Origin: Cichorium intybus
Taxonomy: Eukaryota > Streptophyta > Magnoliopsida > Asterales > Asteraceae
DNA: 64,000 nucleotides
Direction of reading: 5' to 3'
Assembly (NCBI GenBank): GCA_023525715.1
Contig: CM042009.1
Coordinates: 128,456,145-128,520,144, forward strand
Shown here: positions 10,466 through 22,762 of the stretch, piece by piece
Layout: each line of letters begins with the position of its first letter
How positions within the stretch are numbered: position 1 is the stretch's first letter
The notes under the pieces: generated by a model
The model's input: only the letters and a program-made list of their open reading frames with translations
Database searches by the model: none
What the model was told of the DNA's origin: nothing
Program-made: the position numbers and the translations under genes

Positions 10466-11765
10466 TTGGAAGCGTTTGAGAGCTTCTAGCTTTTATCGTT
10501 TAGGAAATAGCTCTAATTAAAACTAAAAGCTTCGTTTGGCGACACGAGCTTGAAGCGCCTGATTCTTCCACGGAGGGTTTTTATCCTTCCACATAAATAA
10601 TTGGAACATTGACGATTATACCCTTGTTTTAATTATACCTTCCACCTTTCTTCTTCGTCTCCGCTTTCCCTCATTTGAACATACCTGTAGCCCCTAACGA
10701 TAGCCACCTACCCTCACCCACACACCACCGTCCCCGATCACAAACCCTAAGAGATATGCCGCCCCTTGCTACAGTCGTCAACGTTCACCACTCTTCTGCC
10801 GCCCACCTTCTTTTTTGTCACAACCACCATCTTTCTCCGGTGACACCATAAATACCCCCTCCTGTTTCCTGTGTCCCAACACCAAATACAATAGCAAAGA
10901 AACACCATTCAAACCAGAAAATAAGAGTCGAGGAACAAACTGATTCCCATCGAATCCACCATCTCCTTCCTCCGATGAGTCATCCACCGCCGCTCAAAGA
11001 TCCTCAATATTCAATTTATTCGGTGACTTTGTAAAAATCTAACATGCGCAGTGGGGTGTTAGGAGTCGTCGGGGCAATCGTCGTTTATTCTCTCTCTATA
11101 ATCACGGTCATTACCGCGTGAAGCAGGCGGTGACGGTGGAGGAGAAGAAGCATCGGGGTTTTCGATTCCGACGGACTTGTTATTGTATTCGCCGTCGCCG
11201 TCTTCATCTCTGCGCTCTCGGCTACTACGACATTCCACTGCATTGACCGGCGTGTTCATCACCTCTCTGTCGTCGATGGAGATGCGAAAATTCCTAATCC
11301 TAAAACTGGAGTGTCTTCCGTAAAGAAATTGCAAATCGAAAAAGCTTCTTTTTTGTGTGATGAATGAGAAAAGCGTTGTGTAGAAACACAAAAATCAGTG
11401 GAAGAATAAAAGTGGGTTTAAGGGTATAATTGTCAATAATTTCATATTTCAGTGGACGAATAAAAAATAGCTGTGGAAAAATCAGCTCCCTTTATTTTAA
11501 ACTAAATGTTACTATTTTAAAAGCTAGTTGAAGTACCGTTTAACAAAAAGCTTTACCAGTTATATCATTAATTACTAGAATACCCTTAAAACTATAATCA
11601 GTAATTATGCAGATGTCTTTTTATGTAACTTTACATATTTTAAAAGCTTCCAGCTACTTTTGCTGAACAGTCATATACAAACTAAAAGTCACAGCTTCCG
11701 GCTACCAGCTATCCGCTACCCGCTACCAGCTATCAGCTTCCAGTTAGTTTTGTCAAACACGCCCT
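10466..11765. mobile_element. Probable non-autonomous TIR (hAT-like) element
   Basis: The right end carries repeated AGCTTCCAGCTA/CTACCAGCTAT motifs and closes with TTTTGTCAAACACGCCC, an end often seen in plant hAT-like repeats. The block GATTATACCCTTGTTTTAATT with CTGATTCTTCCACGG at 10556-10640 is inverted at 11400-11490 (AAGGGTATAATTGTCAATAA...). The core (about 10640-11390) is less AT-rich and holds minus-strand frames at 10778-10987 and 11059-11391, Ser/Asp/Pro-rich and unrecognised, possibly captured host sequence. The exact left end and the target duplication were not found. Confidence 0.4.
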
Positions 11766-12259
11766 TAGACGACAAAATAAAATCTAATTAAGCAAGTTTT
11801 AATGCCATATTTATCAAAATTAATTCATTGTTTGGTTAATGTTGATATTAGATTTATTCTTTAAAGTGAGAAATTTTTTAATATATTGATTTTATTTTAC
11901 AAAAAAAATATTTTATGTTATTCAAAGTTATATTAGATTATGGGGTTTGTAGTATACACACATTTTCACTAAAAATACAACCTTATTTTTTACTATTGTA
12001 TAAAGGTGTTTATTTGGTAGTTTAATATTATTTTCACAAAAAAAAAAAAAACACTCTTAATAATTAGACATATCATTACACAGGCCCGGACCTTTAGGAG
12101 GTTCACAAAGTTCCATTGAACAGGGCCAATAATCTTAAGCGCCCACAATTTTTATTTTTTTAGGTGCTGTATATTGGATTAGGCCCGCTGATACATTAGA
12201 TTAAGACAACACATTTTTTTTTACGCATACATTAAATCGGCATTCGGGAGGGAACTTGG

Positions 12260-12615
12260 AAATCGAAAGGGAAAACAGAAAAAGGAAAATTTGAATCGAT
12301 TAGCTTCTTTCTCACTGATTACCGAAGAAAACGCAATCAATCACACAATTATGATAGCAACAACGGCTTCTTTCTCGATGTTGATATTCGGAAATCACCA
12401 AATCCGTTCATCCATCTTTGCTGAATCGAAAATCAGAACAGAAAATAGTCCTTCTATCCTTGCAATCGGAAATCAACAATCGAAAATCAGAAGTTCTGAT
12501 TTCTTAATTGGTTTTAGTTTCACTCTTTCAGATTCAGAACATTGCAACCGATTTCACTCTTTCAGATTTATTAATCGCAAATCAAAATATAAAAGAACGA
12601 TGGGGTTGTTGTAGG
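12260..12615 (+). other. 5' region of the hAT element, possible leader
   Basis: An open frame from 12291 to 12614 (107 codons) lies before the nested insertion. It has internal repeats of AAATC(A/C)GAA phrases and no recognisable domain. It is probably untranslated leader of the transposase gene rather than a protein. Confidence 0.3.
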
Positions 12616-12809
12616 TAGGGCTGAGCAAAAACCGAACCGAAAACCGAAACCGCACCAAAAACCGTATTTACCGCTACCGCAAAACCGCAAAAAACCGCAA
12701 AAAACTGAAACCGCAAAAACCGCAACCGCAAAGCATGGTGCGGTGCGGTTTTAGCTTGAAAAACCGCGCAAATTTACCGAAACCGCACCGCAAAATGTAT
12801 TATATATTT

Positions 12810-12911
<102 letters not shown>

Positions 12912-13248
12912 TCAGTTTTTTAAAATTTTATATTTTAGCTTATAATTTTATATATATATAATTATCAAAAATGTCTTCGTTTCCCTCCGATTTTCGTAGC
13001 CGCTCATTTTCGTCTCCCTCCCATTTTCATAAATGCCTTATAATTATATATATATAATTATAAAAAATGCCTCATATTTTGACCTAATCAAGAAATTGTC
13101 TTCGTCTCCCTCCCATCTTCGTAGCCGGCTCCAGCCTCCTTCGGGCCTGCAATAATGCTATATACGTGGTGGTCACTGCGTTTTTCGCCTCACATTCTAT
13201 ACACCTCTATCTCTAATTCGACATCAGCTAGTTGTGCTCCGATCGGCG

Positions 13249-14104
13249 ATGGCTACTCAAAGCAAAGTTATCACCTGTAAAGGTACTATGTGTATTCCTT
13301 CTTGAACTATTTTCATATGATTTCGCATCTTTAACCTGCATTTGGAATTTAGTGAAACCCTAACTTTGCTCTGATTGTAATAATTTCCTGATTACCGGCG
13401 GTGGCGTATGAGGCTAATAAGCCGTTAGTGATCGAAGATGTGGAAGTTGCGCCGCCTCAAGCTGGTGAAGTTCGAGTTCAGATACTTTTACACGAGTGTG
13501 TATTACATGATAGATTGATTTCCTAAAATGTTGTTATTCAAAACCCACCGATTATGTTGTTATTCAAAACCCATCGATTATGCTATCATTGGATCAGATC
13601 TCAGATCCTTTTACACGAGTGTGTATTACATGATAGATTGATTAAATCGCTTCTGTGCAGGATCCTGAGGGTCTGTTTCCATGCATTCTTGGTCACGAGG
13701 CTACTGGGTATATAAATTTGCATTTGACGAACTATATATTTCTGCCCTTGTTCCTTTTAAAGGACTAAACCCGAGATTGCTTATTAATATTAAAATGACA
13801 GGATTGTGGAGAGTGTGGGTGAAGGGGTGACTGAAGTTCAACCAGGGGCAGAATGTAGGGAATGCAAGTTTTGTAAATCAGGGAAGACCAACCTCTGTGG
13901 CAAGATTAGGGGAGCCACTGGAGTTGGTGTCATGATGAATGACCGTAAGAGTCGTTTTTCAGTAATGGGTACTCCAATATATCATTTCATGGGAACCTCT
14001 ACTTTCAGTCAATACGCAGTTGTACATGATGTAAGTGTTGCCAAGATCAATCCCCAAGCTCCTCTAGAAAAAAGTGTGCCTTCTCGGTTGTGGTGTCCCT
14101 ACTG
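13249..14104 (+). pseudogene. Class III alcohol dehydrogenase (GSNOR) fragment, captured
   Basis: Pieces of S-(hydroxymethyl)glutathione dehydrogenase / S-nitrosoglutathione reductase, the zinc enzyme that controls cellular GSNO and formaldehyde. Exon 1 (13249-13282) reads MATQSKVITCK and ends at a GT donor. Exon 2 (13396-13496) reads AVAYEANKPLVIEDVEVAPP through GEVRVQIL, but its acceptor AG is missing. Exon 3 (13661-13707) reads DPEGLFPCILGHEATG. Exon 4 (13802-14104) reads IVESVGEGVTEVQPG, then ECRECKFCKSGKTNLCGK (structural zinc cysteines) and YHFMGTSTFSQYAVVHDVSV. Missing are the catalytic-zinc cysteine block after VQIL, the HVIPCYQ segment, and everything after PLEKS, where a frameshift precedes the Rossmann fold. 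A 123-bp tandem duplication spans the exon 2/intron border (around 13488 and 13611). Introns show DNA-level capture. Confidence 0.9.
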
Positions 14105-14707
14105 GTAAGTATTTGCGGTTTAAAACCGAAACCGCACCGCTACAAACCGCAACCGCAAAATAAACCGCAAAAAAAACCGCAACATATGGTTTTACAAAAA
14201 TAAAAACCGCACCTAGCGTTACGAGTTGCGGTTTTATGCTAAAACCGCACCACACCGCACCACGCTCACCCCTAGTTGTAGGCATCGATCTTATCATCTT
14301 AAGGTGATTTTTGTTTTTTTATAGCTGTTATATTATATTCGATTCCTAATCCTATAAGTAAAATTGTTACTTGATTTCGTTGTTTGTATTGCGTTATAAT
14401 CAAATTTCTTAATTCTTATTTTCAGGATTTCGAAAATTAGGGGAGTGGACTTGATTACTTGAAAACGAAAATTACAGGAGTGGACTTGATCACTTGATTA
14501 CAACATAGGTATAATTTGGTTTCTGGTTTTTTTCCTGATATTTTATTTTCTAAAATTCACTATATTTCTGATTTTTTATTTTCTGAATTGTCTTTTGTTT
14601 CTGATTACTACAGATTTTCAGATTTTCTAGAGGAAAAAGTGAAAAGTGTTCAACTTTTCTACTTTTGTTTCAAAGCAAGGTGTTTTCTTTCCTTTTTATA
14701 ATTTATA

Positions 14708-17229
14708 ATGCCTCCTGGATTAAAAAAAATATATGAATATGGATATGAAAAACATAAGAAAAAACAAAGATGAATTAACTAAATCTCAAAAATGAGCTTT
14801 GGATAAGTTTATAATAAAACAAAAACCAAGTTTTCAAGAAAATGAAAACTAAAATGTTAATGATGATAATGCTGATGAAGATAATTTTGATGATGTTAAT
14901 GTTGATGATGATAAATTTGATGATGCTAATGTTGACGATGATGCTAATGTTGATAATGTTAATGTTAATTTTAATGTTGATGATAATGTTAATGTTGATA
15001 ATGATTTAAATATATTTGATATATTTGATCCAAGAAATTGGAATGCTCTCGACTCTAATATGATAAATATTTTAGCACCAAAAAGTCCTAAAAGAGATTT
15101 ATCTATTATAAAAGGTCCTAAAGATAAATATTTAAGAAGGTTTTCTGCAACATATTATACTAAAACTTTACCTAATGGAGGAAAATGTGATAGAGATTGG
15201 CTTGTTGATAAAATATTTTGTTTTTTTGTTGTAAAATTTTTAGACAAGGGTGTGGAAAGGGTCAACTAGCAAATGAAGGTTTTGGGGATTGGATACATCT
15301 TAACACTAGAATTAAAGAGAATGAAACTAGTTTTGAACATATTAAAAATATAAATACTTGGTATGATTTGCGTATGAGGTTACAAAATAATAAAACTATT
15401 GATAATGCAGCTCAAAAACAATTAGAGAAAGAAAAAGATTATTGGAGAAAAGTTTTGTTGGAATTATCTCTATAGTGAAATTTCTTGCTAAATATAACCT
15501 AGCTTTCCGTGGTACTAATGAGAAATTATATGAAAATAGCAATGGAAAATTCTTAGGCATAATAGAAATGTTGGCAGATTTTGATGTGGTTATTCAAGAA
15601 CATGTCCAATGCATTCCAAATGAAAATGATTTACATAATCATTATCTTGGGCATAGGATATAAAATGAAATAGTACTTTTGCTTTCTTCTGAAATAAAAT
15701 CTGTTATTCTTCAAAAAATTAATAAAGAAAAATAATTTTCCATAATACTTGATTGTACTCCAGATATAAGTCACCAAGAGCAAATGACTTTGATTTTAAG
15801 TATGTTGATGTTTTCTCAAGTAATGTTTGCATTGAAGAATCCTTTTTAGGGGTTTTAGATGTAAATGATACAACGGGCCAAGGAGTTTTTGATGTTTTAC
15901 AAAATGAATTGAATTTGCTTGATCTTGATATTACTAATGTGTGTGGACAAGGCTATAGCAATTGATCAAATATGAAAGGGAAACATCAAGGAGTGCAAAA
16001 AAAAAAACTCAAAGACATAAATTCTATAGCTTTTTTTTACTCATTGTGGTTGTCATAGTTTGAATTTAACATTGTGTGATATGGCTAATACTTGTGGTAA
16101 AGCAAATGATTTTTTTGGAACTATACAATGTATTTATACAATATTTTCAAATTTCACTAAGAGATGAGATATTTTAAAAAATAATGTGAAGGGATTAATT
16201 CTTAAATCTTTGCCATCCACTTGTTGGGAGAGTCATGTCGATAGTGTTAAAGCTATAATATTTCAATATTTAGAGGTACAAGAAGCTTTACTTCAAGTAG
16301 CTTAAAATGATAATGATCCAAAAATAAGATGTGAAGCTAAATCTTTAGCACAAAATGAACTTGGTGACGTTGAATTTATAATGGCACTAGTTATTTGGTC
16401 GGAAATTTTATATACAATTAATTTAGTCAGCAAACAATTGCAATTCAAAGGTATGCTTATCGATGTTGATATGAAAAAAAAATAAATTGCTTAATTTCTT
16501 TTTTAAGGAATATAAAGAAAATGGTTTTCTAAATGCTTTACAAACTGCAAAAGAAATAAATGTTGAAATGAATATTGATCCAATATTTCCACAAAGATTT
16601 CAAATTATAATAAAAAGACATTTTGATGAGTTTCAAATGATAAATCTTCTAGTGTTTCACAATATGGACAAGAATCTTTTCGAGTTAAATATTTTTTTTG
16701 TATATTGTTGATCAAGAAATTACTTCTCTCACTACAAGGTTTGAACAATATAAAGAATATGATCATATGTTTGGTTTCTTGTTTAATTCTGAAAAATTGC
16801 ATTCACTAGATGATATGAGCTTAAAGGCTTGTTGTATATCTCTTGAAACTTCTTAAGAAATATGAACAATCAAATATTGATGGAAATGACTTATATGTTG
16901 AGTTAAAATAACTCTTAAATCTTTGTCCAAAGGAAAAGATGACAACTTTTGATATTTTAAAATTTTTAAAAAACATTGGTTGTTTTCCTAATACAACTAT
17001 AACATATAGAATTTTATTGACCATTCCTATTACTGTTGCATCTGCAGAAAGAAATTTTTCCAAGTTGAAGTTATTCAAGTCCTACTTACGATCTACCAAG
17101 AAACAAGAACGACTTAATGAATTGGCGTTGATGGATATAAAGAACAACCTATTGGATAACATTCCTTATGAAGATGTAATTAAAAAGTTTATCTCAAGGA
17201 ATACTAGAAGAATAACGTTATTCAAGTAG
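14708..17229 (+). pseudogene. hAT-family transposase (TTF zinc finger, DUF4371, hAT dimerisation)
   Basis: Starts MPPGLKK, followed by a low-complexity Asn/Asp/Val stretch (14850-15010). The TTF-type zinc-finger region follows with FSATYYTKTLPNGGKCDRDW, then a DUF4371-like catalytic region (RIISIVKFLAKYNLAFRG, ILDCTPDISHQEQMT) and the C-terminal hAT dimerisation motif PITVASAERNFSKLKLFKSY with ALMDIKNN. These belong to the ZMYM1/TTF-type plant hAT proteins that cut and paste DNA in the nucleus. At least ten stops and several frameshifts break the frame (for example near 14775, 15270, 15476, 15661, 15733, 15963, 16304 and 16855), so it is inactive. The size before decay, about 830 codons, fits the family. 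Confidence 0.88.
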
Positions 17230-17410
17230 AAGCAATTGTATTTTTTGTTTTATATTTTGAATTAAAGTTTGTCTAATAAGTATATTAACAATATGAAATA
17301 AACATTACATTTCAAACTTTTTGTATATTGTAGAATTTGAAAGTTTTAGGGCCTACATTTATCAAATTGCACAGGGCTTCCAAAATATCCTGGTCGGCCC
17401 TGTCATTACC

Positions 17411-17950
17411 TTTACATTCTTAATAATTAAGTAATAAATAAACTTTTTACTTAAAAAACACTCTAATAATTAAGTATTTATTAGTTTTTAACTTTTAATA
17501 ATAACACATATTTTGTTGCATTTAAAAATTAATCCTTTTAGAAGTTTTTACAACTCTGTGTTTTACGAGTTTGTTTTTGCAAAATTATTTTTTTAGAAGA
17601 TTTAACTTTTACACCTTTTTCACATTTTCTATTTTCTGCATGTTTTTAAAGATGATTTTGTTTTTATATGTGTTCTTGACTATCTTTTATATTTACAATT
17701 TTTTTTGTTTGAAATTCGTTATTTAATTATTTACGTATTCAGTTTCATCCATATAAGGTTGTTAAAAACATGTAGAATTTTATCTATTATATATTTGTCT
17801 TTACAAACCAAAAGTTCTATCACTATGTCTAATTAAATTTAGTTATATTGTAAATTATGTTCTATCTATTATATTATACATTATTGCAGCAATGCACGGG
17901 TGTGTCATCCCTAGTTGATACTTAAAACCCAATAATTTTCTAAAAGCCTC
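17411..17950. other. Intergenic stretch with a Helitron-like 3' end
   Basis: AT-rich non-coding DNA. Near 17885-17915 the phrase GCAATGCACGGGTGTGTCAT is followed by CCCTAGT, reminiscent of Helitron termini (short GC hairpin, then CTAG|T). A matching TC 5' end was not located, so this is only a hint. No gene. Confidence 0.3.
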
Positions 17951-18022
17951 TCCATGCTCCCCAAAAATATCCAAACATATAACACGTTGTATAGGTCTCC
18001 AAAGATCAAACCTCAATCACCA

Positions 18023-18030
18023 CTATAAAT
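18023..18030 (+). promoter_or_regulatory. Putative TATA box of ferredoxin copy B
   Basis: CTATAAAT at the position equivalent to the CTATAAAA of copy A, about 55 bp before the leader-intron donor at 18084. Confidence 0.4.
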
Positions 18031-18754
18031 TAACCTTCAATGGCCTCAAACCCTTGCCTCAATTCCTCGTTTCCTCTACTTTTGTAAGACTATTCTCTAA
18101 CACTTTTTTCTCTTCTAATTATTTTTCCATTAACGATAATCCACATAGATGATTGACGTAATTATGCCATTCCTCTACAATCGGCCTTTTCGATCTTTGT
18201 ACTGCTCTTTGTATTTGTGTTTGAGTTTACAAGATTTCTTTATGTGTACGTAATTGATGGTTTGCATATTCAAAATTTAAATGACATTTTGACAGAATTA
18301 TACAATAATAGTTGAACTGGTTTGTTTCTAGATATATTTGTTTCGGTTAGTCACTTCTTTCAATAATCTCAAAAATTCATTCTTTCACGTAATATGCGTA
18401 CATGAAAATGTGCTGAAAAGCTATGAAAATTGCATCACTCTTACTATTTCTTTTTTTAGTTAATTTCTCGTGATTACATCGATAATACACTGATTGTGAG
18501 GCTTCAATTCATTGTAATTCCAGCTCTTTGTGACAAATCTATGCTATCTTCATCAATTACTACAAAAGAATTACAGAAAAATATGTACACCTTGATTTCT
18601 TATATTCGACTCTTTATCCTCTAAACACCAGATTATCAATTTAAAAACATAGATTTTGTCAATTTTGTTGAACATTCACATTTTGCTTGTCAACTTCATG
18701 TTGAATATCTAATTTTATACTATCTGATTCTAAATATTGTCTATTCAGGTAACC

Positions 18755-19156
18755 ATGTCGTCCATTTCACTTTCTACACCATCCATGCTCGAAATACCAC
18801 CCAAAAGCGTCTCAAAAGCTTTTGGATTAAAAATCCACCCAATTTTTCAAGACAACCGCCATGGCTACATACAAGGTCAAACTCATCGGACCAAAGGGTG
18901 ATGAAAAAAAATCAATGCACCTCGTAGTCGCTCCATCCTTGAATCAGCTGAGATGGCAGGGATTGACCTACCATATGCATGCAGGGCCGGTGGTTGCTCC
19001 GTCTGTGTCGGAAAGATCGTCAAAGGTAACGTTGACCAGTCACAAGGATTCTTTCTTGAAGATGACCAGATAGAGAAAGGCTACGTTTTGACTTGTGTTG
19101 CTTACCCGACTTCCGATTGCGTGATTCAAACTCACAAAGAAGCCGATCTTTTATGA
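18755..19156 (+). pseudogene. Chloroplast ferredoxin, second copy, frameshifted
   Basis: Starts MSSISLSTPSM like copy A but has lost most of the transit peptide and changes frame just before the mature start MATYKVKLIGPKGDE (18861). A second frameshift in GATGAAAAAAAATCA separates this from LESAEMAGIDLPYACRAGGC. From there the frame is open to the stop at 19154-19156. The cluster cysteines CRAGGCSVC and LTCVAYP and the ending THKEADLL are intact, so the metal-binding half survives while the precursor cannot be made. The region corresponding to FEAPDDCYIL is altered. It retains TCA (Ser) where copy A has TGA. Family role as for copy A; here clearly a pseudogene. Confidence 0.88.
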
Positions 19157-19500
19157 GCTTTCGTATATGTTTGTTGTCTACTACGTACGATTAAATCGCT
19201 CCATGCATTTTAGTTATGAAATGCATGTGGTGGTTTCTAATACTTGAAAAGTGAAGAATAAAATCTTGTGGGGGTTGTGAAAAGTTAATAATAAAGTCTT
19301 GTGGTTGTCGGATCCTGATGTATTAATAAAATACTAATAAAATATAAAATTATTTATAAGAGAATTTGGTGTTGGGGTAGTATTGTGTTCAAAGTTCAAA
19401 TGAAATTGTTGTATAGAGCCAACATCTACATATTTTATTGTCCTTTGAATGGTTGCCACTTGTTACTTGTTAGATGTAGAAAGGCCCGTTAAAAATTTTG

Positions 19501-19802
19501 GAACTTTGGCATGGTACTAGCTTATAAGGTTAAATGACGTCTTGTTATTTTTTAGTAGCCATTGGGTACCACATAGACGTCACGTAGAATGTCTATAACT
19601 TTGCCATTTTGATGTCTGCATCCGCGTGATATCGATGGCTACGAAATTATCTGAAAATATAATTAAAAAAACAACAAATCTTCAATTCCTCAGCTGCATT
19701 AGAATGCAGATCAACGATACCTACGAACGATGCCGGCAACGCGGGGTGGTGTCGTGGTGATGCCGGTAGCATCAAGCCTCCACGTAGACAATACCGGCGG
19801 CA
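19501..19802. other. Intergenic stretch, unassigned
   Basis: Between the ferredoxin duplicate and the gypsy insertion site. Includes a locally GC-richer patch (19720-19800, CCGGCAACGCGGGG, CCGGTAGC, CCGGCGGC). It has no counterpart in copy A, so it may be part of another insertion. No gene recognised. Confidence 0.4.
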
Positions 19803-19807
19803 AACAC

Positions 19808-22747
19808 TGTGACAACTGTAAATTTTGGTCAACGAAAGTCAATTGTAGTCGAACGAAGCGTACGTTAATCCTTATGTTGAAAAGTAATTTTTCCATAATT
19901 TTACGATGTATTATTAGATATTATAATACTACGAACGCTATTCAAAAGAGTTATCGAGTAAACGCCGAAAATACAGATATTAAACTACTATAGCGTAAAA
20001 ATTCGATAATCGTACAATTATTATTTTGAGAATAATAATATTCATAAAACGATGTATTCGTAAATACGAACCTGTGGATATATAGAACGTCAAAAACGGA
20101 GTTCGTATGTGACAGTTACAACAATTAAACCGCTATGAACGGATAAATGTACACATGGTTTGGACCTAAAATACAAAATGTGATGTCTTAAACATCAAAT
20201 ATGAAATAACAAATCATATATTATGGAACTTAATACTATCTAGTATTTAATTTCAAAGCCAAATACAATTTTCGGTAAAATGCCGAAAATCGCGAAATCG
20301 GAAGAATACTGCGCTTAAACGCGTATTTCAACGTCTAACGAGTTATAATTCAATCAAAATAAATGTTTGCAATGTTTTTATACAAAATATTTATTTAGAA
20401 CTTCGTTTCGTCAAAAACTCATAAAATTTCACTAAAACGTCTTACGATTTTCAAAAATCACATATTTATATAAGCAGATTGTCATTTTTATAAAAATTAA
20501 CCCACCCTACCCCCAACCCTACCCCCCCCCCCCCATCAGCTGAAATCTCCACATCACACCATGATCTTGGAGAGTACTATTCAATATCTAGGCATGAAGG
20601 CTAGAGTTGATTTCTTTTATTAAACAAATAAACACAAAATCTTTAAAAATCTAATAAAAGGCTTGGAAATTACTCATTTGAACACAACTTCATCCAACAC
20701 TTCTCCCTCTCTCTCTCAAGATCTGATCATCTTCATCACTCTCTCCCTCTCATCTCTCCACCCACCACCACAAGTCACCATAAACCACCTCAAACCACCA
20801 CCATTTCAAGTGTAATTCACTCTTCTTTGGTAAGATACTTTTCTTTAGTGATTTTAAACCTTATTACACCACTTTTATCTCATTTACACACACTAACATC
20901 TACGTAAACCCGTTGGATAATAGCTTTGTCCAAGGGTCATTCGAGCTCCGAATCTTAGATGTTGTCTTCTACCGTAAATCCCGCAAGAACAACCTTATTT
21001 TTAAGTAAAGCACGCATCAAGGGTGAGTTCATACCCCTCATTTTCATCTTTTCTAAACTTTTAGGGGGAGAATACAAGTTTACATGTTAAAAATGATGAT
21101 TTACACAAGTTTATATGTGTTTATATACTATAAATAATGATTTACACAAGTTTATAAAACTAGTAGTTGTGTGAAAACGTTTTTGACATGAAATATGGTT
21201 AGATCTATGTATTACGAACATTATGATGTATTATGTTTGTGTAAAAGTTACAAATGTATAAATAAGTTGTGTAAAAATACTAGATCTTTAATATAAACGT
21301 CATAAAAACGAAAACTAGTAAAAACTACGTTTTTGTAACCGGAAATACTATTCTTTAACAAAAATGGTTATAACGAACGACAAAGATACGACATAAATAC
21401 TAAAGATAATTATATAAATATATAATTATTACATACTATAATTATCATAGACAATTTGATAATTACAAACGTAAAGGAGTTTTCAGTATATTTACATACT
21501 ATAATTATCATGGATATTTTGATAATTACGAATACAAATGAGTTTTCACTACATTTACAAGCAAGGTTTTACACTATAATTATCATGAGTATATTTTGAT
21601 AATTACAAATACAAAAGGGTTTTCATTTCAATACGAACTAGGATAAAACATCACGTTGGGTGGTTATGTGAGACATTTCTTCACAGTACTGAAAGATGTA
21701 CGCACTAAGTCCTGGATTATAACCTTAATCATTTATGAGCGAGATAGTTGTGTATAGATCTATACGGGACTGACAATCCCGCACCTAAGCTGCTAGCTAC
21801 AGCTAGACCGGCAGGTCTGGGGTGACAAATGTCTTAACATTACGACGCCTGAAGAACGTCGTGGCAGGCCTACATATTAGTCACAGCAAGGTTATAATAA
21901 CTCACATGAACGACAACGAATATCCTTAGTTTGGGGGAAAAACATCTTCAAATGGTTTTATGTAAATATAAAACTACATGTTGCTCTACACAAAATATAA
22001 GTATGGTTTTTACTTATACATACGGGTTTTGTGGGATTAAAACCACATTTTATCAAGATACAAATATAAGTACGGTTTTACTTATACAAACGAGTTTTAT
22101 GGTATTAAAACTACATTCTAACAAGTTAAAAATATAAGTATGGTTTACTTATACACACTGGTTTTATGGAAATTAAAACTACAATTCAGTAAGATACAAA
22201 TAAAAGTACGTTTTTACCTACGTAAAGGTTTTACGGAATTAGATCTACAATTAATCTACGAATAAACATGTATTTACATGGTTTTGTACAAGAATAAGAC
22301 TACGTAATACTATTTTCAAGTATAGAACACTTATACATTTTCGGTCTTTGGGTTTTTAAGACTACGACTCATTTATAAGAAAATATTGGATTTTCTGGTT
22401 TCAAACACTATCTCTTTACAAGGAAAAAGGACTATGGATTTTCTCATACAAAAATCTTATGAACTCACCAACTTAATGTTGACACTCTTTCAAACTACTT
22501 GTATTCTCAGGTAACAATTAGTCAGGTCCGACTAACCTTTTGGAATGGGACGCGAAGCCGTCTCTTTTACTTATTTCGTTATCATACTGTAATTGGGTTG
22601 AAACAATATCGTTTGAACAATGTAACTTTCCAATTATAATGTATGATGGTTGTTTATCTACTTATGTTTCAATGTATGCAATGGTTGTGATACTATGTCC
22701 AGTTTCGCCCTCAGACGATTCCGCCATCGTGGTTTGGGGGTGTGATA
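19808..22747 (+). repeat. 5' LTR of the gypsy element (2940 bp)
   Basis: Starts TGTGACAACTGTAAATTTTG and ends just before the primer site. Compared with the 3' LTR it lacks about 566 bp (equivalent to 28378-28943), with the short homology AAC at the junction, and lacks a 92-bp duplication. Otherwise the two are very similar. Confidence 0.92.
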
Positions 22748-22750
22748 GAT

Positions 22751-22762
22751 TGGTATCAGAGC
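22751..22762 (+). other. Primer binding site (tRNA-iMet)
   Basis: TGGTATCAGAGC, the complement of the initiator-Met tRNA 3' end used by most plant gypsy elements, 3 bp after the 5' LTR. Confidence 0.9.

Larger units (their letters stand above)
17951..19500 (+). repeat. Ferredoxin locus, copy B of the duplication (left part)
   Basis: Collinear with 5985-7840: promoter (CACTATAAAT), leader intron (18084-18748), coding region, 3'UTR start and the TCCTTTGAATGGTTGCCACTTG flank. It is more diverged and has small deletions, including part of the transit peptide. The duplicate continues at 30321 beyond the gypsy insertion. Confidence 0.72.

Noticed and set aside
17880..17920. Helitron 3' terminus
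   Set aside because: The CTAG ending and hairpin are suggestive, but no 5' TC end or insertion evidence was found; kept only as a remark.
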